DNA of 64,000 nt from an uncultured Tissierellia bacterium (lineage in GTDB: Bacteria > Bacillota > Clostridia > Tissierellales > Peptoniphilaceae): contig CAMYAK010000009.1 of NCBI GenBank assembly GCA_947253765.1, forward strand, positions 1 through 64,000. Direction: 5' to 3'. The position numbers and the translations under genes are program-made. The notes beneath the pieces are model-generated. The model ran no database searches, was not told where the DNA came from, and worked only from the letters and a program-made list of their open reading frames with translations. This document shows, in pieces, positions 37,053 through 46,277 of the stretch. Within the stretch, counting starts at the first letter, position 1. Every line of letters begins with the position of its first letter.

Positions 37053-37910
37053 ATGAAAGACCATGCTCTAAAAATTTTTTTCAAAAGGTCTGAGAATTTT
37101 GCTGCTATTTTCAATACATTCAGACCGGAGATTCCACATATTGATGAGGACCATCTTAGTGACTATGATACCGCTTCCCAGTTCAGTTTTAAGGACAAAG
37201 ACGGCAAAAATATAAGCAGGGAAATAGTCCGTGATATAATTAAGAAAACAGATGGAAAAATTTTAACTCTTTATGGGATAGAGAACCAATCAACCATAGA
37301 TTACAACATGCCGGCCAGAGTCTTTTTGTATGATGCTGCGACTACAGCTCAACAAGCTTTTAAAAAGAATAAAAAAGATAAAATCCTTCCTGTAATATCG
37401 ATTGTACTGTATTTTGGTGTAAAACCCTGGGATGGACCCAAGAGCGTCCTTGAGATGACTGATCTACCAAAAGATCTCTGGGACAGATATCAGGACTATA
37501 GGATACAAGTTGTAGATATTAGAAGGCTGAGTAGAGAAGACCTGGAAAAGCTACCGGGAGATTTGGCATATTTCTTTGAATTTATGCAGAAGATAGCAAA
37601 AAAAGAAGAATTTGAAGATTTTATAAGAAAGACCTCTAATAGGATTTCCGGATTAAGGGAGGATACGCTTTTAGCTTTAAATTCATTCGTGGGTGTAGAT
37701 AGTGAGATTAAAGGAGGGGATACTATGAAGGGAGAATTTCAGAAGGTCTTGGACTATCAGTTGGACAAAGGTAAGGCTGTAGGAAGAGCAGAAGGAAAAG
37801 CAGAAGAAAGACTTAACAGCTCAAAATATTTCAAAGAACAGATGGAGCAACTGGGCATCAATAAGGATAAAATAAATGAAATAATGAAGGATTTTGAAAA
37901 CATGAAATAA
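37053..37910 (+). CDS. Rpn-family (PD-(D/E)XK) putative nuclease/transposase, copy 2
   Basis: A 285-residue paralog of 19857-20756 with the same order of motifs: 'SDYDTASQFSFK', 'TLYGIENQSTIDY', 'VISIVLYFGVKPWDGPKS', and the C-terminal 'KAEERLNSSKYFKEQM'. The internal Lys-rich N-terminal extension of copy 1 is missing, and a 'KGKAVGRAEGK' linker replaces the copy 1 sequence before the tail. ATG 37053 follows AAAGGAG. Divergence of the two copies is moderate, so duplication is old and both frames have been kept open. Confidence 0.8.
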   Translation: MKDHALKIFFKRSENFAAIFNTFRPEIPHIDEDHLSDYDTASQFSFKDKDGKNISREIVRDIIKKTDGKILTLYGIENQSTIDYNMPARVFLYDAATTAQQAFKKNKKDKILPVISIVLYFGVKPWDGPKSVLEMTDLPKDLWDRYQDYRIQVVDIRRLSREDLEKLPGDLAYFFEFMQKIAKKEEFEDFIRKTSNRISGLREDTLLALNSFVGVDSEIKGGDTMKGEFQKVLDYQLDKGKAVGRAEGKAEERLNSSKYFKEQMEQLGINKDKINEIMKDFENMK

Positions 37911-37951
37911 AAAGAACCATTCACCATTAGTTTTTTAGCAAAGAAAATAAT

Positions 37952-37999
37952 AAGGCCCTGACGAAAGGAGTTAAATGCACCCTTTCCCGCCAAGGCCTT
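37952..37999. terminator. Bidirectional terminator between rpn copy 2 and the desulfidase gene
   Basis: AAGGCC/GGCCTT outer and GAAAGG/CCTTTC inner arms form an interrupted hairpin, with TTTTAC on the plus strand and TTATTATTTTC on the minus strand. Confidence 0.6.
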
Positions 38000-38014
38000 T
38001 TACTTTGGAAATTT

Positions 38015-39250
38015 TTATTTATGGAGCATCTGGTCCAATAGGACGGCGTCGGTTTCCTTCATGCCGTCCTTGGCTATTTTACCAACACCGACTATCATTT
38101 TATCTATATCATCTTTTACCATGCCGTCACCACTCCTGAAAGACTTGCCCCTCTTGGCCTGGTCCAGGCTCATAAAGGCATTTCTCAAGGAAGAGGCTAT
38201 TTTTGCAGCGCAGGAAGCCTTGGCCCCGTCGCACAAAATCCCTGAATTGACCGCCAGGGAATTGGACAAGGTTTTTTCAACGAGCTCCTTATTTTCACCC
38301 TCCATATATGCAAGGGCGGCACCACAGGCCGAGGCGGCAGATACAGCACCGCAGTAAGCGGAAAGCTTGCCGACGCCCTGCTTAATATACAAAGAGATCA
38401 AATTTGAAAGGCAGAGGGCCCGGTAGAGTTTTTCCTTGTCAACATTGTGTTCACGGGCATAGGCTATCAAGGGTACGGATACGGTAATTCCCTGGTTTCC
38501 GCTGCCGGCATTGATAACAACCGGATACTCACACCCGCTCATCCTGGCATCACTTCCTGCAGCAGCATAGGATGTGATCTTGTCGTATTCAATCGGGGAG
38601 TCGACAAGCTGCTTGCCTATGGCAGAACCCCAGTCATGAACCAGCCCTTCTTCAGCGATCTTTGTATTGTAGTCGATCTGCATATCGAGCAGGTCTTTAA
38701 TCGGGGTCAAGTCAGCCTTATCGGCATATTCATATATTGAATCGAAGCTATAGTCAACCTCATTATCCTCGACTTTTTTAGGCAGGTCTTCCAAAAGCAC
38801 CTTGCTGTCCTTCTCAACATAGCTGATATGGTTATGGGCCCCGCTGAGAATCAGGATAACTTCCTCATCCTCGGACTTGAGTATTATTTTCACATAGACA
38901 CCGGTCTCTTCGTGATTAATATCAATAGTCAAGAAACCGTCTTCAAGTTTTTTGCTTATATCATCAAGCTTAGAGGAGTCTATTCCGTTCAAAACCTCCA
39001 AGTCCTTATCAGGGTCACCCAGGAACAAACCGGCCAAAAGAGCTATACCCAGCCCCCTCCTTCCCTGACAGGCAGGGACGGTTACAGAATGGGCATTCTT
39101 ATAAATATTTGCCGAGACAATGGCAGTCATTGAAATGGGCTGACCATTGAGATATGAGCCGGCCTTGGCAGCGGCAAGGGCCAAGGCTATCGGCTCCGTA
39201 CAGCCGAAAGCCGGAATCAGCTCCGACCTTAAAACTTCAGAATAATCCAT
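38015..39250 (-). CDS. L-cysteine desulfidase-family protein (CyuA/UPF0597)
   Basis: A 411-residue protein; ATG 39250 lies 7 bases after GGAGG, so the six residues upstream are not translated. 'AFGCTEPIALALAAAKAG' near the N-terminus carries the catalytic Cys17. The later 'AYCGAVSAASACGAALAY' and 'ILCDGAKASCAAKIAS' hold the cysteines that ligate a [4Fe-4S] cluster in this family. Known members split L-cysteine to pyruvate, sulfide and ammonia; the domain is related to the serine dehydratase alpha chain. It is translated from the same operon as the DAACS carrier just upstream, 30 bases apart, so an imported amino acid is probably the substrate. Confidence 0.85.
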   Translation of the reverse strand: MDYSEVLRSELIPAFGCTEPIALALAAAKAGSYLNGQPISMTAIVSANIYKNAHSVTVPACQGRRGLGIALLAGLFLGDPDKDLEVLNGIDSSKLDDISKKLEDGFLTIDINHEETGVYVKIILKSEDEEVILILSGAHNHISYVEKDSKVLLEDLPKKVEDNEVDYSFDSIYEYADKADLTPIKDLLDMQIDYNTKIAEEGLVHDWGSAIGKQLVDSPIEYDKITSYAAAGSDARMSGCEYPVVINAGSGNQGITVSVPLIAYAREHNVDKEKLYRALCLSNLISLYIKQGVGKLSAYCGAVSAASACGAALAYMEGENKELVEKTLSNSLAVNSGILCDGAKASCAAKIASSLRNAFMSLDQAKRGKSFRSGDGMVKDDIDKMIVGVGKIAKDGMKETDAVLLDQMLHK

Positions 39251-39280
39251 AAAATTTCCTCCAATCAATATTAAAGTTCA

Positions 39281-40498
39281 TCAGTTTTGAGCATTTGCAC
39301 CAGGAACCTTATTAAAGAGGCCTGTTACCATCAAAGCTATAGCACCGTCGCCTGTGACATTGCATGCCGTTCCGAAAGAATCCTGGAGGGCAAAGATTGA
39401 AAGCATGAGTGCGGTCCCGTTATCGTCAAATCCCAGGACAGAAATTATGAGGCCCAAGGAAGCCACTACAGTGCCTCCCGGTACTCCCGGAGCTGCTATA
39501 GCAAAAATTCCAAGCAGCATGGCAAAGGTCATCATTGTTGCAAAATCAGGAAGATGGCCGTAAAGGATCTGAGAAACGACCATAACGAAGAAGGTCTCTG
39601 TCAATACTGACCCGCAAAGGTGGGTGTTTGAGCAGACCGGAATTACGAAGTCCCTGATTTCAGGATCAAGTATTTCACTCTTCCTTGCACATTGAAGGGC
39701 AACAGGAAGGGTGGCTGCAGATGACATAGTTCCAAGAGCTGTCAAGTATGCAGGCAGGTAGTGCCTGACCACGCCGAGGGGGTTTCTCTTTGAGAAGAGG
39801 CCGCCAAGTGCATACAGGAGGGCCATCCAAATATAGTGTCCTAAAATAACTATGATAATTATCTTGAGAAAAACCGGAAGTTCGGTCAGGATTACACCCT
39901 CATATGAAAGTCCGGCAAAGGTTGTGAAAATGTAAAACGGAAGAACAGGAACAACAACCTTGTTGACAATCGCAAGGACTATATCATTGAACTCGGTGAG
40001 CAGGTCGGACCATTTTTGAGACTTGGACCAAACAACAGCTAAACCGATCAGAATGGCTGTAACCAAAGCTGTTAATACAGGCATTATCGGCGGAAATGAG
40101 AGCTCAACGACCGGATCGGGAAGAGAAGTTCCGGCATCAACATGAGAAGCTATGTTCAGGTGGGGGATAATTGCATATCCCGAAGTGACACTCAAAAGAG
40201 CCGCACCGACCGATGAAATATAGCAAATTACAAGGGTAACGGTTAGGATTTTACCGGCACTGTCCTTTAAAGAAACGATTGCCGGAGTTATAAAGCCTAA
40301 AATAATGAGGGGAACTACATAGCTGATCAGGTTACTGAAGATTCCCTTAAAGGTTATAATGGCCTTCATAAGGCCTTCGGGAGCATAGTTGCCCACTAAA
40401 ATACCCAGGCCTATACCAACAATGAGCTTGAAAACCAGGCTGTTAAAGAAGCTTGTTTTCTTTTGGGGCATGTCGCCCATATTCAAAGCATCGTCCAT
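39281..40498 (-). CDS. DAACS-family amino acid/dicarboxylate:cation symporter
   Basis: A 405-residue transporter with about eight membrane segments and the family's re-entrant loop motif 'MSSAATLPVALQCAR', followed by 'PVCSNTHLCGSV' and 'AAPGVPGGTVVASLGLI'. These match the SstT/GltP/DctA superfamily. The Cys-rich variants of the loop and the linked desulfidase suggest cysteine or serine/threonine uptake instead of glutamate. The ribosome binding site is AGGAGGTAAA. It is divergent from the potABCD operon, with about 120 bases between the two start codons. Confidence 0.85.
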   Translation of the reverse strand: MDDALNMGDMPQKKTSFFNSLVFKLIVGIGLGILVGNYAPEGLMKAIITFKGIFSNLISYVVPLIILGFITPAIVSLKDSAGKILTVTLVICYISSVGAALLSVTSGYAIIPHLNIASHVDAGTSLPDPVVELSFPPIMPVLTALVTAILIGLAVVWSKSQKWSDLLTEFNDIVLAIVNKVVVPVLPFYIFTTFAGLSYEGVILTELPVFLKIIIIVILGHYIWMALLYALGGLFSKRNPLGVVRHYLPAYLTALGTMSSAATLPVALQCARKSEILDPEIRDFVIPVCSNTHLCGSVLTETFFVMVVSQILYGHLPDFATMMTFAMLLGIFAIAAPGVPGGTVVASLGLIISVLGFDDNGTALMLSIFALQDSFGTACNVTGDGAIALMVTGLFNKVPGANAQN

Positions 40499-40620
40499 AA
40501 ATTTACCTCCTAAAAAATATAAAATAATAACAACAATGTCTACAACATATTGTCACATATTCTGTTAAAATAATAAAGATAACCTATTAACCCGTTATGA
40601 GCATTTGGAAGGAGGCTTTA

Positions 40621-41715
40621 TTGAACCATATTCAACTGGCCGGTATCAGCAAAACATTCGACGGCCAACAAGTTTTAAACAAATTGGATTTGACAATCAA
40701 TGAAGATGAATTTTTAACCCTTCTGGGGCCTTCGGGATGCGGCAAAACCACCCTGCTCAGGATTATTGGCGGTTTTACTGAAGCCGATGAAGGAAAGATT
40801 TTTTTTGAGGGCAAGGACATTAGCGGAATTCCCGCAAATCTTAGACCCTTTAACACCGTTTTTCAGCAATACGCCCTTTTCCCGCATTTGAATGTTGAGG
40901 ATAATGTTGCCTTCGGACTCAGGATGAAGAAGGTAGGGGAAAAAGAGATAAAAGAAAAGGTGGAATGGATACTTGACCTATTGGACCTGCCGGGTTTTCA
41001 GAAGAGGAAGATTGACAGGCTTTCAGGCGGACAGCAGCAGCGCATAGCCATTGCAAGGGCCCTGGTAAACGACCCTGAAGTACTCCTTCTGGATGAGCCT
41101 TTGGCTGCCCTTGATGCAAAACTCAGGCGGGACATGCAGATAGAATTGAAGAGGATCCAAAGAGAGGTCGGCATAACCTTTATTTTTGTAACCCATGACC
41201 AGGAAGAGGCCCTGACCATGTCGGACAGGATAGTCGTCATGAACAGGGGTAAAATCCTTCAAATCGGGTCACCCATAGACATATACAATGAGCCTCAAAA
41301 CCGATTTGTAGCCGACTTTATAGGGGAGTCAAATATTGTCGAAGGTATTATGCCAAGCGACTGTCAGGTTATTTTTTCCGGCAAAAAATTCAAATGCGTT
41401 GACAAGGGTTTCAGGGAAAATGAGCCGGTTGACGTTGTTATCAGGCCTGAGGATGTGGAACTTGTCGAGCCCGATAAGGGGATGATAATGGGCAAGGTTG
41501 TGACATCCCTTTTTAAAGGCGTCCACTATGAGATGGAAATAGAAGTTGGGGATGAATTGTACTTATCCCAGTCGACCAGGACCTGCAAGGTCGGATCTCA
41601 AGTCGGCATCTCAATAGATCCTGAAAATATACAAGTTATGCATAAGTTTGATGACCCCGCTTTTAACCCGACAAAAGTTAAAAAGAGGTTAAACGAGAGG
41701 GGGGATCTTGGATGA
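40621..41715 (+). CDS. potA: Spermidine/putrescine ABC importer, ATP-binding protein
   Basis: A 364-residue ATPase. Start TTG 40621 is chosen: it lies 5 bases after GGAAGGAGG, whereas the ATG at 40597 precedes that site. Walker A is 'GPSGCGKTT', signature 'LSGGQQQRIAIA', Walker B 'VLLLDEPLAALD'. A C-terminal TOBE regulatory domain begins about residue 235 ('FIGESNIVEG', 'VVIRPEDVEL'). It is the first gene of potABCD, with 4-base or longer overlaps between successive genes. Confidence 0.93.
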   Translation: MNHIQLAGISKTFDGQQVLNKLDLTINEDEFLTLLGPSGCGKTTLLRIIGGFTEADEGKIFFEGKDISGIPANLRPFNTVFQQYALFPHLNVEDNVAFGLRMKKVGEKEIKEKVEWILDLLDLPGFQKRKIDRLSGGQQQRIAIARALVNDPEVLLLDEPLAALDAKLRRDMQIELKRIQREVGITFIFVTHDQEEALTMSDRIVVMNRGKILQIGSPIDIYNEPQNRFVADFIGESNIVEGIMPSDCQVIFSGKKFKCVDKGFRENEPVDVVIRPEDVELVEPDKGMIMGKVVTSLFKGVHYEMEIEVGDELYLSQSTRTCKVGSQVGISIDPENIQVMHKFDDPAFNPTKVKKRLNERGDLG

Positions 41716-42554
41716 AAGATATAAGAAGGATGACTTCGCCCTACTTTGTATGGGCCCTGATTTTTGTCCTTATCCCGCTTTTTATGACCTTTTACTATGC
41801 ATTTACCCTTGACGGCAGCTTGAGCCTGGCCAATTTTCAGAGGTTTTTCTCAAGCGGGGCCCTGCCGACCCTATTCAGGTCACTCAGGGTTGCTGTGCTT
41901 ACCAGCATCATATGCCTGGTTCTTGCATATCCCATGGCCTATTTTTTAGCAGGAATCAAGGGAAATTACAGGTCGGTAGCCATTACCCTGGTCATAATCC
42001 CCATGTGGATGAACTTTTTGCTCAGGACCTATTCCTGGACAACCATCTTATCCAGGCGGGGTATCGTTTCAGGGATCTTTATGTCAATGGGCCTCAAACC
42101 CCTTGACATTCTTTATAGTGAAGCGGCCGTAGTCATAGGTATGGTTTATAACTTCCTACCCTTTATGATATTGCCTATATACACTTCACTTGAAAAAATT
42201 GATCAAAGCCTGATTGAGGCGGCAAGAGACTTGGGGGCTGATAATTTTCAGACCTTTACAAGGGTTTTGCTGCCCCTGTCTTTTCCGGGAATTGCTTCGG
42301 GAATTTCCATGGTTTTCATTCCTGCAATCTCAACCTTCGAGATCACAACCCTCCTGGGGGGCAACAAGACAAACCTCATAGGAAATGTCATAGAGCAGCA
42401 ATTTACCGTAACGGGCAACTGGAATTACGGCTTTGCCATGTCAATAATTTTGATGGTATTCCTGCTTGTCTCCCTTATTTTCTCAAATGAAGATAAGGAT
42501 GACGGGGCCAAATCCAAGAAGAAGAAAGCTGCCATGAAAGAGGGGGCCAAATGA
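41712..42554 (+). CDS. potB: Spermidine/putrescine ABC importer, permease
   Basis: A 280-residue membrane protein with six predicted segments and the EAA loop 'EAARDLGADNFQTFTRVLLP' that docks onto PotA. The C-terminus is a Lys/Glu-rich tail ('KDDGAKSKKKKAAMKEGAK'). It overlaps potA by 4 bases (ATGA) and potC by 4 bases. PotB and PotC form the channel. Confidence 0.92.
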   Translation: MKDIRRMTSPYFVWALIFVLIPLFMTFYYAFTLDGSLSLANFQRFFSSGALPTLFRSLRVAVLTSIICLVLAYPMAYFLAGIKGNYRSVAITLVIIPMWMNFLLRTYSWTTILSRRGIVSGIFMSMGLKPLDILYSEAAVVIGMVYNFLPFMILPIYTSLEKIDQSLIEAARDLGADNFQTFTRVLLPLSFPGIASGISMVFIPAISTFEITTLLGGNKTNLIGNVIEQQFTVTGNWNYGFAMSIILMVFLLVSLIFSNEDKDDGAKSKKKKAAMKEGAK

Positions 42555-43336
42555 AAACTCTAAAAAGACTTTATATAGGCCTGGTATATTTTTTCCTATA
42601 CGCCCCGATCATAATATTGATAGGTTTTTCTTTTAACAGCGGAAAGAGCCGGGGACTTTGGCAGGGTTTTTCCCTACATTGGTACCAATCGATGTTGGAA
42701 AACAAGGAGATTCTCTCAGCAGTAAAGACCACAATGACGGTTGCGGTCTTGGCAACCTTAATTTCAGGAATAGTAGGGACCTTAGGGGCCCTGGCATTTT
42801 ATTTTTATAGGGGTAGGGTCAGGAAGGGCCTGAACGTTATAAACCAGGTAATTGTAATTAATCCGGATATAGTCACGGCTGTCGGCTTTATGGCCGTATA
42901 CAGCCTCTTTAGACTGCCCTTGGGCTTTTTCAGCCTCCTCCTGTCCCATATAGGCTTTACCCTTCCATATGTTGTGCTGTCAGTATGGCCCAAGCTTCAG
43001 ACCATGCCGAGAGGCTTGCCCGAGGCGGCAATGGACCTGGGAGCGGGACCTTTCAATACGGTAAGACACGTTATAATTCCATATATTAAACCGGGAATAG
43101 TTTCAGGCCTCCTCTTGGCCTTTACAATATCAATTGACGACTTCGCCATATCTTTTTTTACAGCGGGTAATGGAGTGGATACCATATCGACCATGGTGTA
43201 CTCAATGGCCAGAAGGGGAATAAACCCTGAAATCAATGCCATGTCAACCATATTATTTGCCCTAATGCTGGTTTTGCTCCTATCTGTAAATAAATTGAGG
43301 AGTCGTGAGAATGAGGGACAAGAAAATGATTTTTAA
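42551..43336 (+). CDS. potC: Spermidine/putrescine ABC importer, permease
   Basis: A 261-residue permease with six membrane segments. The EAA loop 'EAAMDLGAGPFNTVRHVIIP' and the conserved end of the family ('ISIDDFAISFFTAG') mark it as PotC. It overlaps potB by 4 bases and its 3' end overlaps the potD start by 26 bases, so translation of the operon is tightly coupled. Confidence 0.92.
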   Translation: MKTLKRLYIGLVYFFLYAPIIILIGFSFNSGKSRGLWQGFSLHWYQSMLENKEILSAVKTTMTVAVLATLISGIVGTLGALAFYFYRGRVRKGLNVINQVIVINPDIVTAVGFMAVYSLFRLPLGFFSLLLSHIGFTLPYVVLSVWPKLQTMPRGLPEAAMDLGAGPFNTVRHVIIPYIKPGIVSGLLLAFTISIDDFAISFFTAGNGVDTISTMVYSMARRGINPEINAMSTILFALMLVLLLSVNKLRSRENEGQENDF

Positions 43337-44405
43337 GAAAAGATTATTGAGTAAAAACCTCATAGGACTTTTTATCATAGCCATATCAATCTGGGCCCTG
43401 ATCGGCCTGACTTCGTGTAACAACAAGAAGGCTGCCAATAACGGACGCAGGGTATTCGTCTACAATTGGGGGGAGTACATAGATCCCAACCTCGTTAAGC
43501 AGTTTGAGGCGGAGACCGGTATTGAGGTGATCTATTCAACTTTTTCCACAAACGAGGACCTTTACGTAAAATTCAAAAATGGGGGAGCCAAGTATGACCT
43601 GATCTTCCCATCGGAATATATGTTGGACAAGATGAGAAAAGAGGACATGCTCCAAGCCCTGGATTATTCCAAGATTCCCAATGCAAAATATGTAGATAAG
43701 ACCTATATGAACCCCTCATACGATCCCGACCAGAAGTATTCCCTGCCATATTTTTGGGGTACCCTTGGCATCCTCTATAACAAGAAGATGGTCAAGGACA
43801 AACCCCAATCCTGGACAGACCTCTGGAATGCCGATTATGCCGGGAACATAATTATGATGGATTCAAGCCGGGATAGCTTGGGAGTCGGGCTTTTGCTGGA
43901 AGGCAAGTCCATGAACTCACAAAATATTAAGGACCTGGAAAGAGCCAGGCAAAGATTGGTTGACCAATATCCGCTGGTCTATGCCTACCTCATTGACCAG
44001 TCCAAAGACATAATGATAAATAACGAGTGTGCAATGGCAATGATGTATTCAGGGGAAGCCCTGGCTGCCATGTGGGAAAATGAGGATCTTGACTATGTGG
44101 TTCCGAAAGAGGGGTCTAATATATGGTTGGACCTGTTCGCCATTCCCAAGGGGGCTGAAAACATTGACGAGGCCCATGCCTTCATAAATTTTTTCCTCAG
44201 GCCGGACATAATGGCAAAAAATGCCGAATGGGTGGGCTATTCAATACCTTCTGACGAGGGGAGGAAGCTCCTTCCGGAGGATGTCAGGGACAATCCCGTC
44301 GCCTATCCGGATCCCCAAGTCCACAACAGGCTGGAGTCATACAATGATCCGGGCAAGTTCATAGACGTATACAATGAGTATTGGCAGGATGTTAAAAACC
44401 GTTAA
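43311..44405 (+). CDS. potD: Spermidine/putrescine-binding lipoprotein
   Basis: A 364-residue binding protein; ATG 43311 is chosen because GAGGAG lies 8 bases before it, whereas GTG 43305 is too close. The signal peptide ends at lipobox 'LTSC' (Cys36). The mature protein starts 'RRVFVYNWGEYIDPNLVKQF', diagnostic of PotD/PotF, and has conserved 'FPSEYMLDKM' and 'MDSSRDSLGVGL'. It delivers polyamines to PotBC. Confidence 0.93.
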   Translation: MRDKKMIFKKRLLSKNLIGLFIIAISIWALIGLTSCNNKKAANNGRRVFVYNWGEYIDPNLVKQFEAETGIEVIYSTFSTNEDLYVKFKNGGAKYDLIFPSEYMLDKMRKEDMLQALDYSKIPNAKYVDKTYMNPSYDPDQKYSLPYFWGTLGILYNKKMVKDKPQSWTDLWNADYAGNIIMMDSSRDSLGVGLLLEGKSMNSQNIKDLERARQRLVDQYPLVYAYLIDQSKDIMINNECAMAMMYSGEALAAMWENEDLDYVVPKEGSNIWLDLFAIPKGAENIDEAHAFINFFLRPDIMAKNAEWVGYSIPSDEGRKLLPEDVRDNPVAYPDPQVHNRLESYNDPGKFIDVYNEYWQDVKNR

Positions 44406-44424
44406 TAATTGAAAAAATGAAAGA

Positions 44425-45798
44425 GTGCATGTAGTGTTGGAGATAAAAACGAAAGATAAAATTCAAAAAAGTTATTACCAATCGGCTTTTAAATTGGCCT
44501 GGCCGGCAGTTTTGGAATCTTTTTTCATAGATGTTGCCGGCATGATCGACACCATGATGGTGGCAGGCTTGGGGCCCGTTGCCGTTGCTGCGACAGGCCT
44601 TACCATGCAGCCGACCTTCCTGGCCATGACCCCCTTAATCGCGGTAGCAACGGCCCTGTCGGCCATTGTCGCCAGGAGGATGGGAGAAGGCGATAGGAAA
44701 AACGCCAATGAAAGTTTGAGTACGGCCATTGCAGTAGCCATAATTGTCACCGCATTTATAAGTATCGGAACCCTGATCTTTTCAGGACAAATTGTGGATT
44801 TTGCAGGCGGTAACAGTGACACACATTCTCCTGCAGTCACATATTTCAGGATAAGGATGGCAGGCTTAATTTTTACACACTTAACAATGGTCATAAACTC
44901 GGCCCAGAGGGGGTCGGGAAATACCGGCATCGCCTTTACTACCAACATGGTTTCATCGCTTGTCAATATAGTGTTCAACTATCTTTTGATTTATGGTAAG
45001 TTCGGTTTTCCGGAACTTGGAATCAAAGGCGCAGCCCTGGCGACAGTCTTGGGAAGCCTTGTTGCAATGATAATGAGTATAAGGTCTTTATTCAAAAAAC
45101 ATTCATATGTGAAATTTTCCTACATCACAAGGAAAAAACTGTGGCCCAGCATGGCGATATGGAAAAGCATAAACAATCTGGGATTCCCTATTCTCATAGA
45201 GAACCTGCTTATGAGGGTGGGATTTATGACAACCGCTGTTGTGGCTGCAGGACTTGGAACAGACCCCTTTGCAGCCCACCAGGTCAACATGAACCTTTTA
45301 GGCTTGGGCTTCTCTTTCGGTAACGGGATGCAGGTTGCAGCCATGACCTTGACCGGGGAGAGCCTGGGCAGGGGGAGTGAAGAGGATGCCCTGAAATATG
45401 GAAAGATCTGTCAGAGGATGGGCATATTTCTTGCAGCCCTCCTTTCAACCGTAATGCTCCTAACCGCCAGGACCTACTATGGCCTCCAATTCAAAGATCC
45501 GGAGATTATCAGAATCGGTGAGGTTTTGGCCCGCTATGTCATGGTCATAGTATTTTTCCAAATCCAGCAGGTTATTTTCGGCGGTATTCTCAGGTCGGCA
45601 GGGGATGTCAAATACACCCTTATAGCCTCGACCATCTCTGTTACCATAATCAGGAGTTTCGCAACAATCTTCTTTGTAAATGTCCTGCATCTGGGTCTTC
45701 ACGGTATCTGGATGGGGGTCTTCTTTGATCAGATGTCCCGCTTCCTTTTCATGTTTATAAGGTTCAAACAGGGCAAGTGGACCAAGCTCAAGATTTGA
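44425..45798 (+). CDS. MATE family multidrug/cation antiporter
   Basis: A 457-residue protein with 12 membrane segments in two homologous bundles. The N-terminal 'LAWPAVLESFFIDVAGMIDT' and 'AVAATGLTMQP', and the mid-protein 'NLGFPILIENLLMRVGF', are typical of MATE (NorM/DinF branch). It exports cationic compounds in exchange for Na+ or H+. The start codon is uncertain: GTG 44425 has only a weak ribosome binding site (GAAAGA). The gene lies 19 bases after potD and may be read through from that operon. Confidence 0.87.
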   Translation: MHVVLEIKTKDKIQKSYYQSAFKLAWPAVLESFFIDVAGMIDTMMVAGLGPVAVAATGLTMQPTFLAMTPLIAVATALSAIVARRMGEGDRKNANESLSTAIAVAIIVTAFISIGTLIFSGQIVDFAGGNSDTHSPAVTYFRIRMAGLIFTHLTMVINSAQRGSGNTGIAFTTNMVSSLVNIVFNYLLIYGKFGFPELGIKGAALATVLGSLVAMIMSIRSLFKKHSYVKFSYITRKKLWPSMAIWKSINNLGFPILIENLLMRVGFMTTAVVAAGLGTDPFAAHQVNMNLLGLGFSFGNGMQVAAMTLTGESLGRGSEEDALKYGKICQRMGIFLAALLSTVMLLTARTYYGLQFKDPEIIRIGEVLARYVMVIVFFQIQQVIFGGILRSAGDVKYTLIASTISVTIIRSFATIFFVNVLHLGLHGIWMGVFFDQMSRFLFMFIRFKQGKWTKLKI

Positions 45799-45838
45799 TT
45801 AGACTGAATTCGGGCCTAGAATATAGGCCGGATAAGAA

Positions 45839-46204
45839 ATAGAGGGGGTTTGCCGAAAACCCCAAATCCCCATGACTCAATTATGCCTGATAATCATGGG
45901 GGTAGGCTAAAAACCGGGAAACCCCCATGACGCAAGCCGGCCCAAATATCATGGGGATAGGCCAAAAATCGGGAAACCCCCATGACGCAAGCCGGACAGA
46001 GAATCATGGGGGTAGGCCAAAAACCGGGAAATCCCCATGACACAAGCCGGCCCAAATATCATGGGGATAGGCCAAAAATCGGGAGACCCCCATGATAGTG
46101 ATTATTATCAAGTCATGGGGATTCGCCGAAAATGCCAAATCCCATCTAAAATAGCACAAAAAACAATAGAGGGGGTTTGCCGAAAACGACAAATCCCCTC
46201 TAAA
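45839..46204. repeat. Tandem hairpin array, 55-base period, between convergent MATE and livF
   Basis: Units begin with CCCCATGA at 45868, 45923, 45978, 46033 and 46088, exactly 55 bases apart; units 2-4 are nearly identical and the first and fifth are degenerate. Each unit carries CCCCATGA and TCATGGGG, so every unit and every junction folds into a G/C-rich hairpin. Outside the array, copies of AGAGGGGGTTTGCCGAAAAC (45841 and 46169) form larger terminator-like stems, the right one pairing with CAAATCCCCTCT (46189-46202). The whole 479-base gap from 45799 to 46277 lacks real genes. It is probably an expanded bidirectional terminator. Confidence 0.8.
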
Positions 46205-46277
46205 ATTTTATATTCATATTCCCGTGGACCATTTCAGCCAAGCTGTCCGCTCAGGCACCGGCCCGGTTTCTTCTTAA

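Noticed and set aside
45868..46140. CRISPR array
   Set aside because: The 55-base period is built from near-identical whole units with no unique spacers, and each unit is a hairpin; there are no cas genes nearby.
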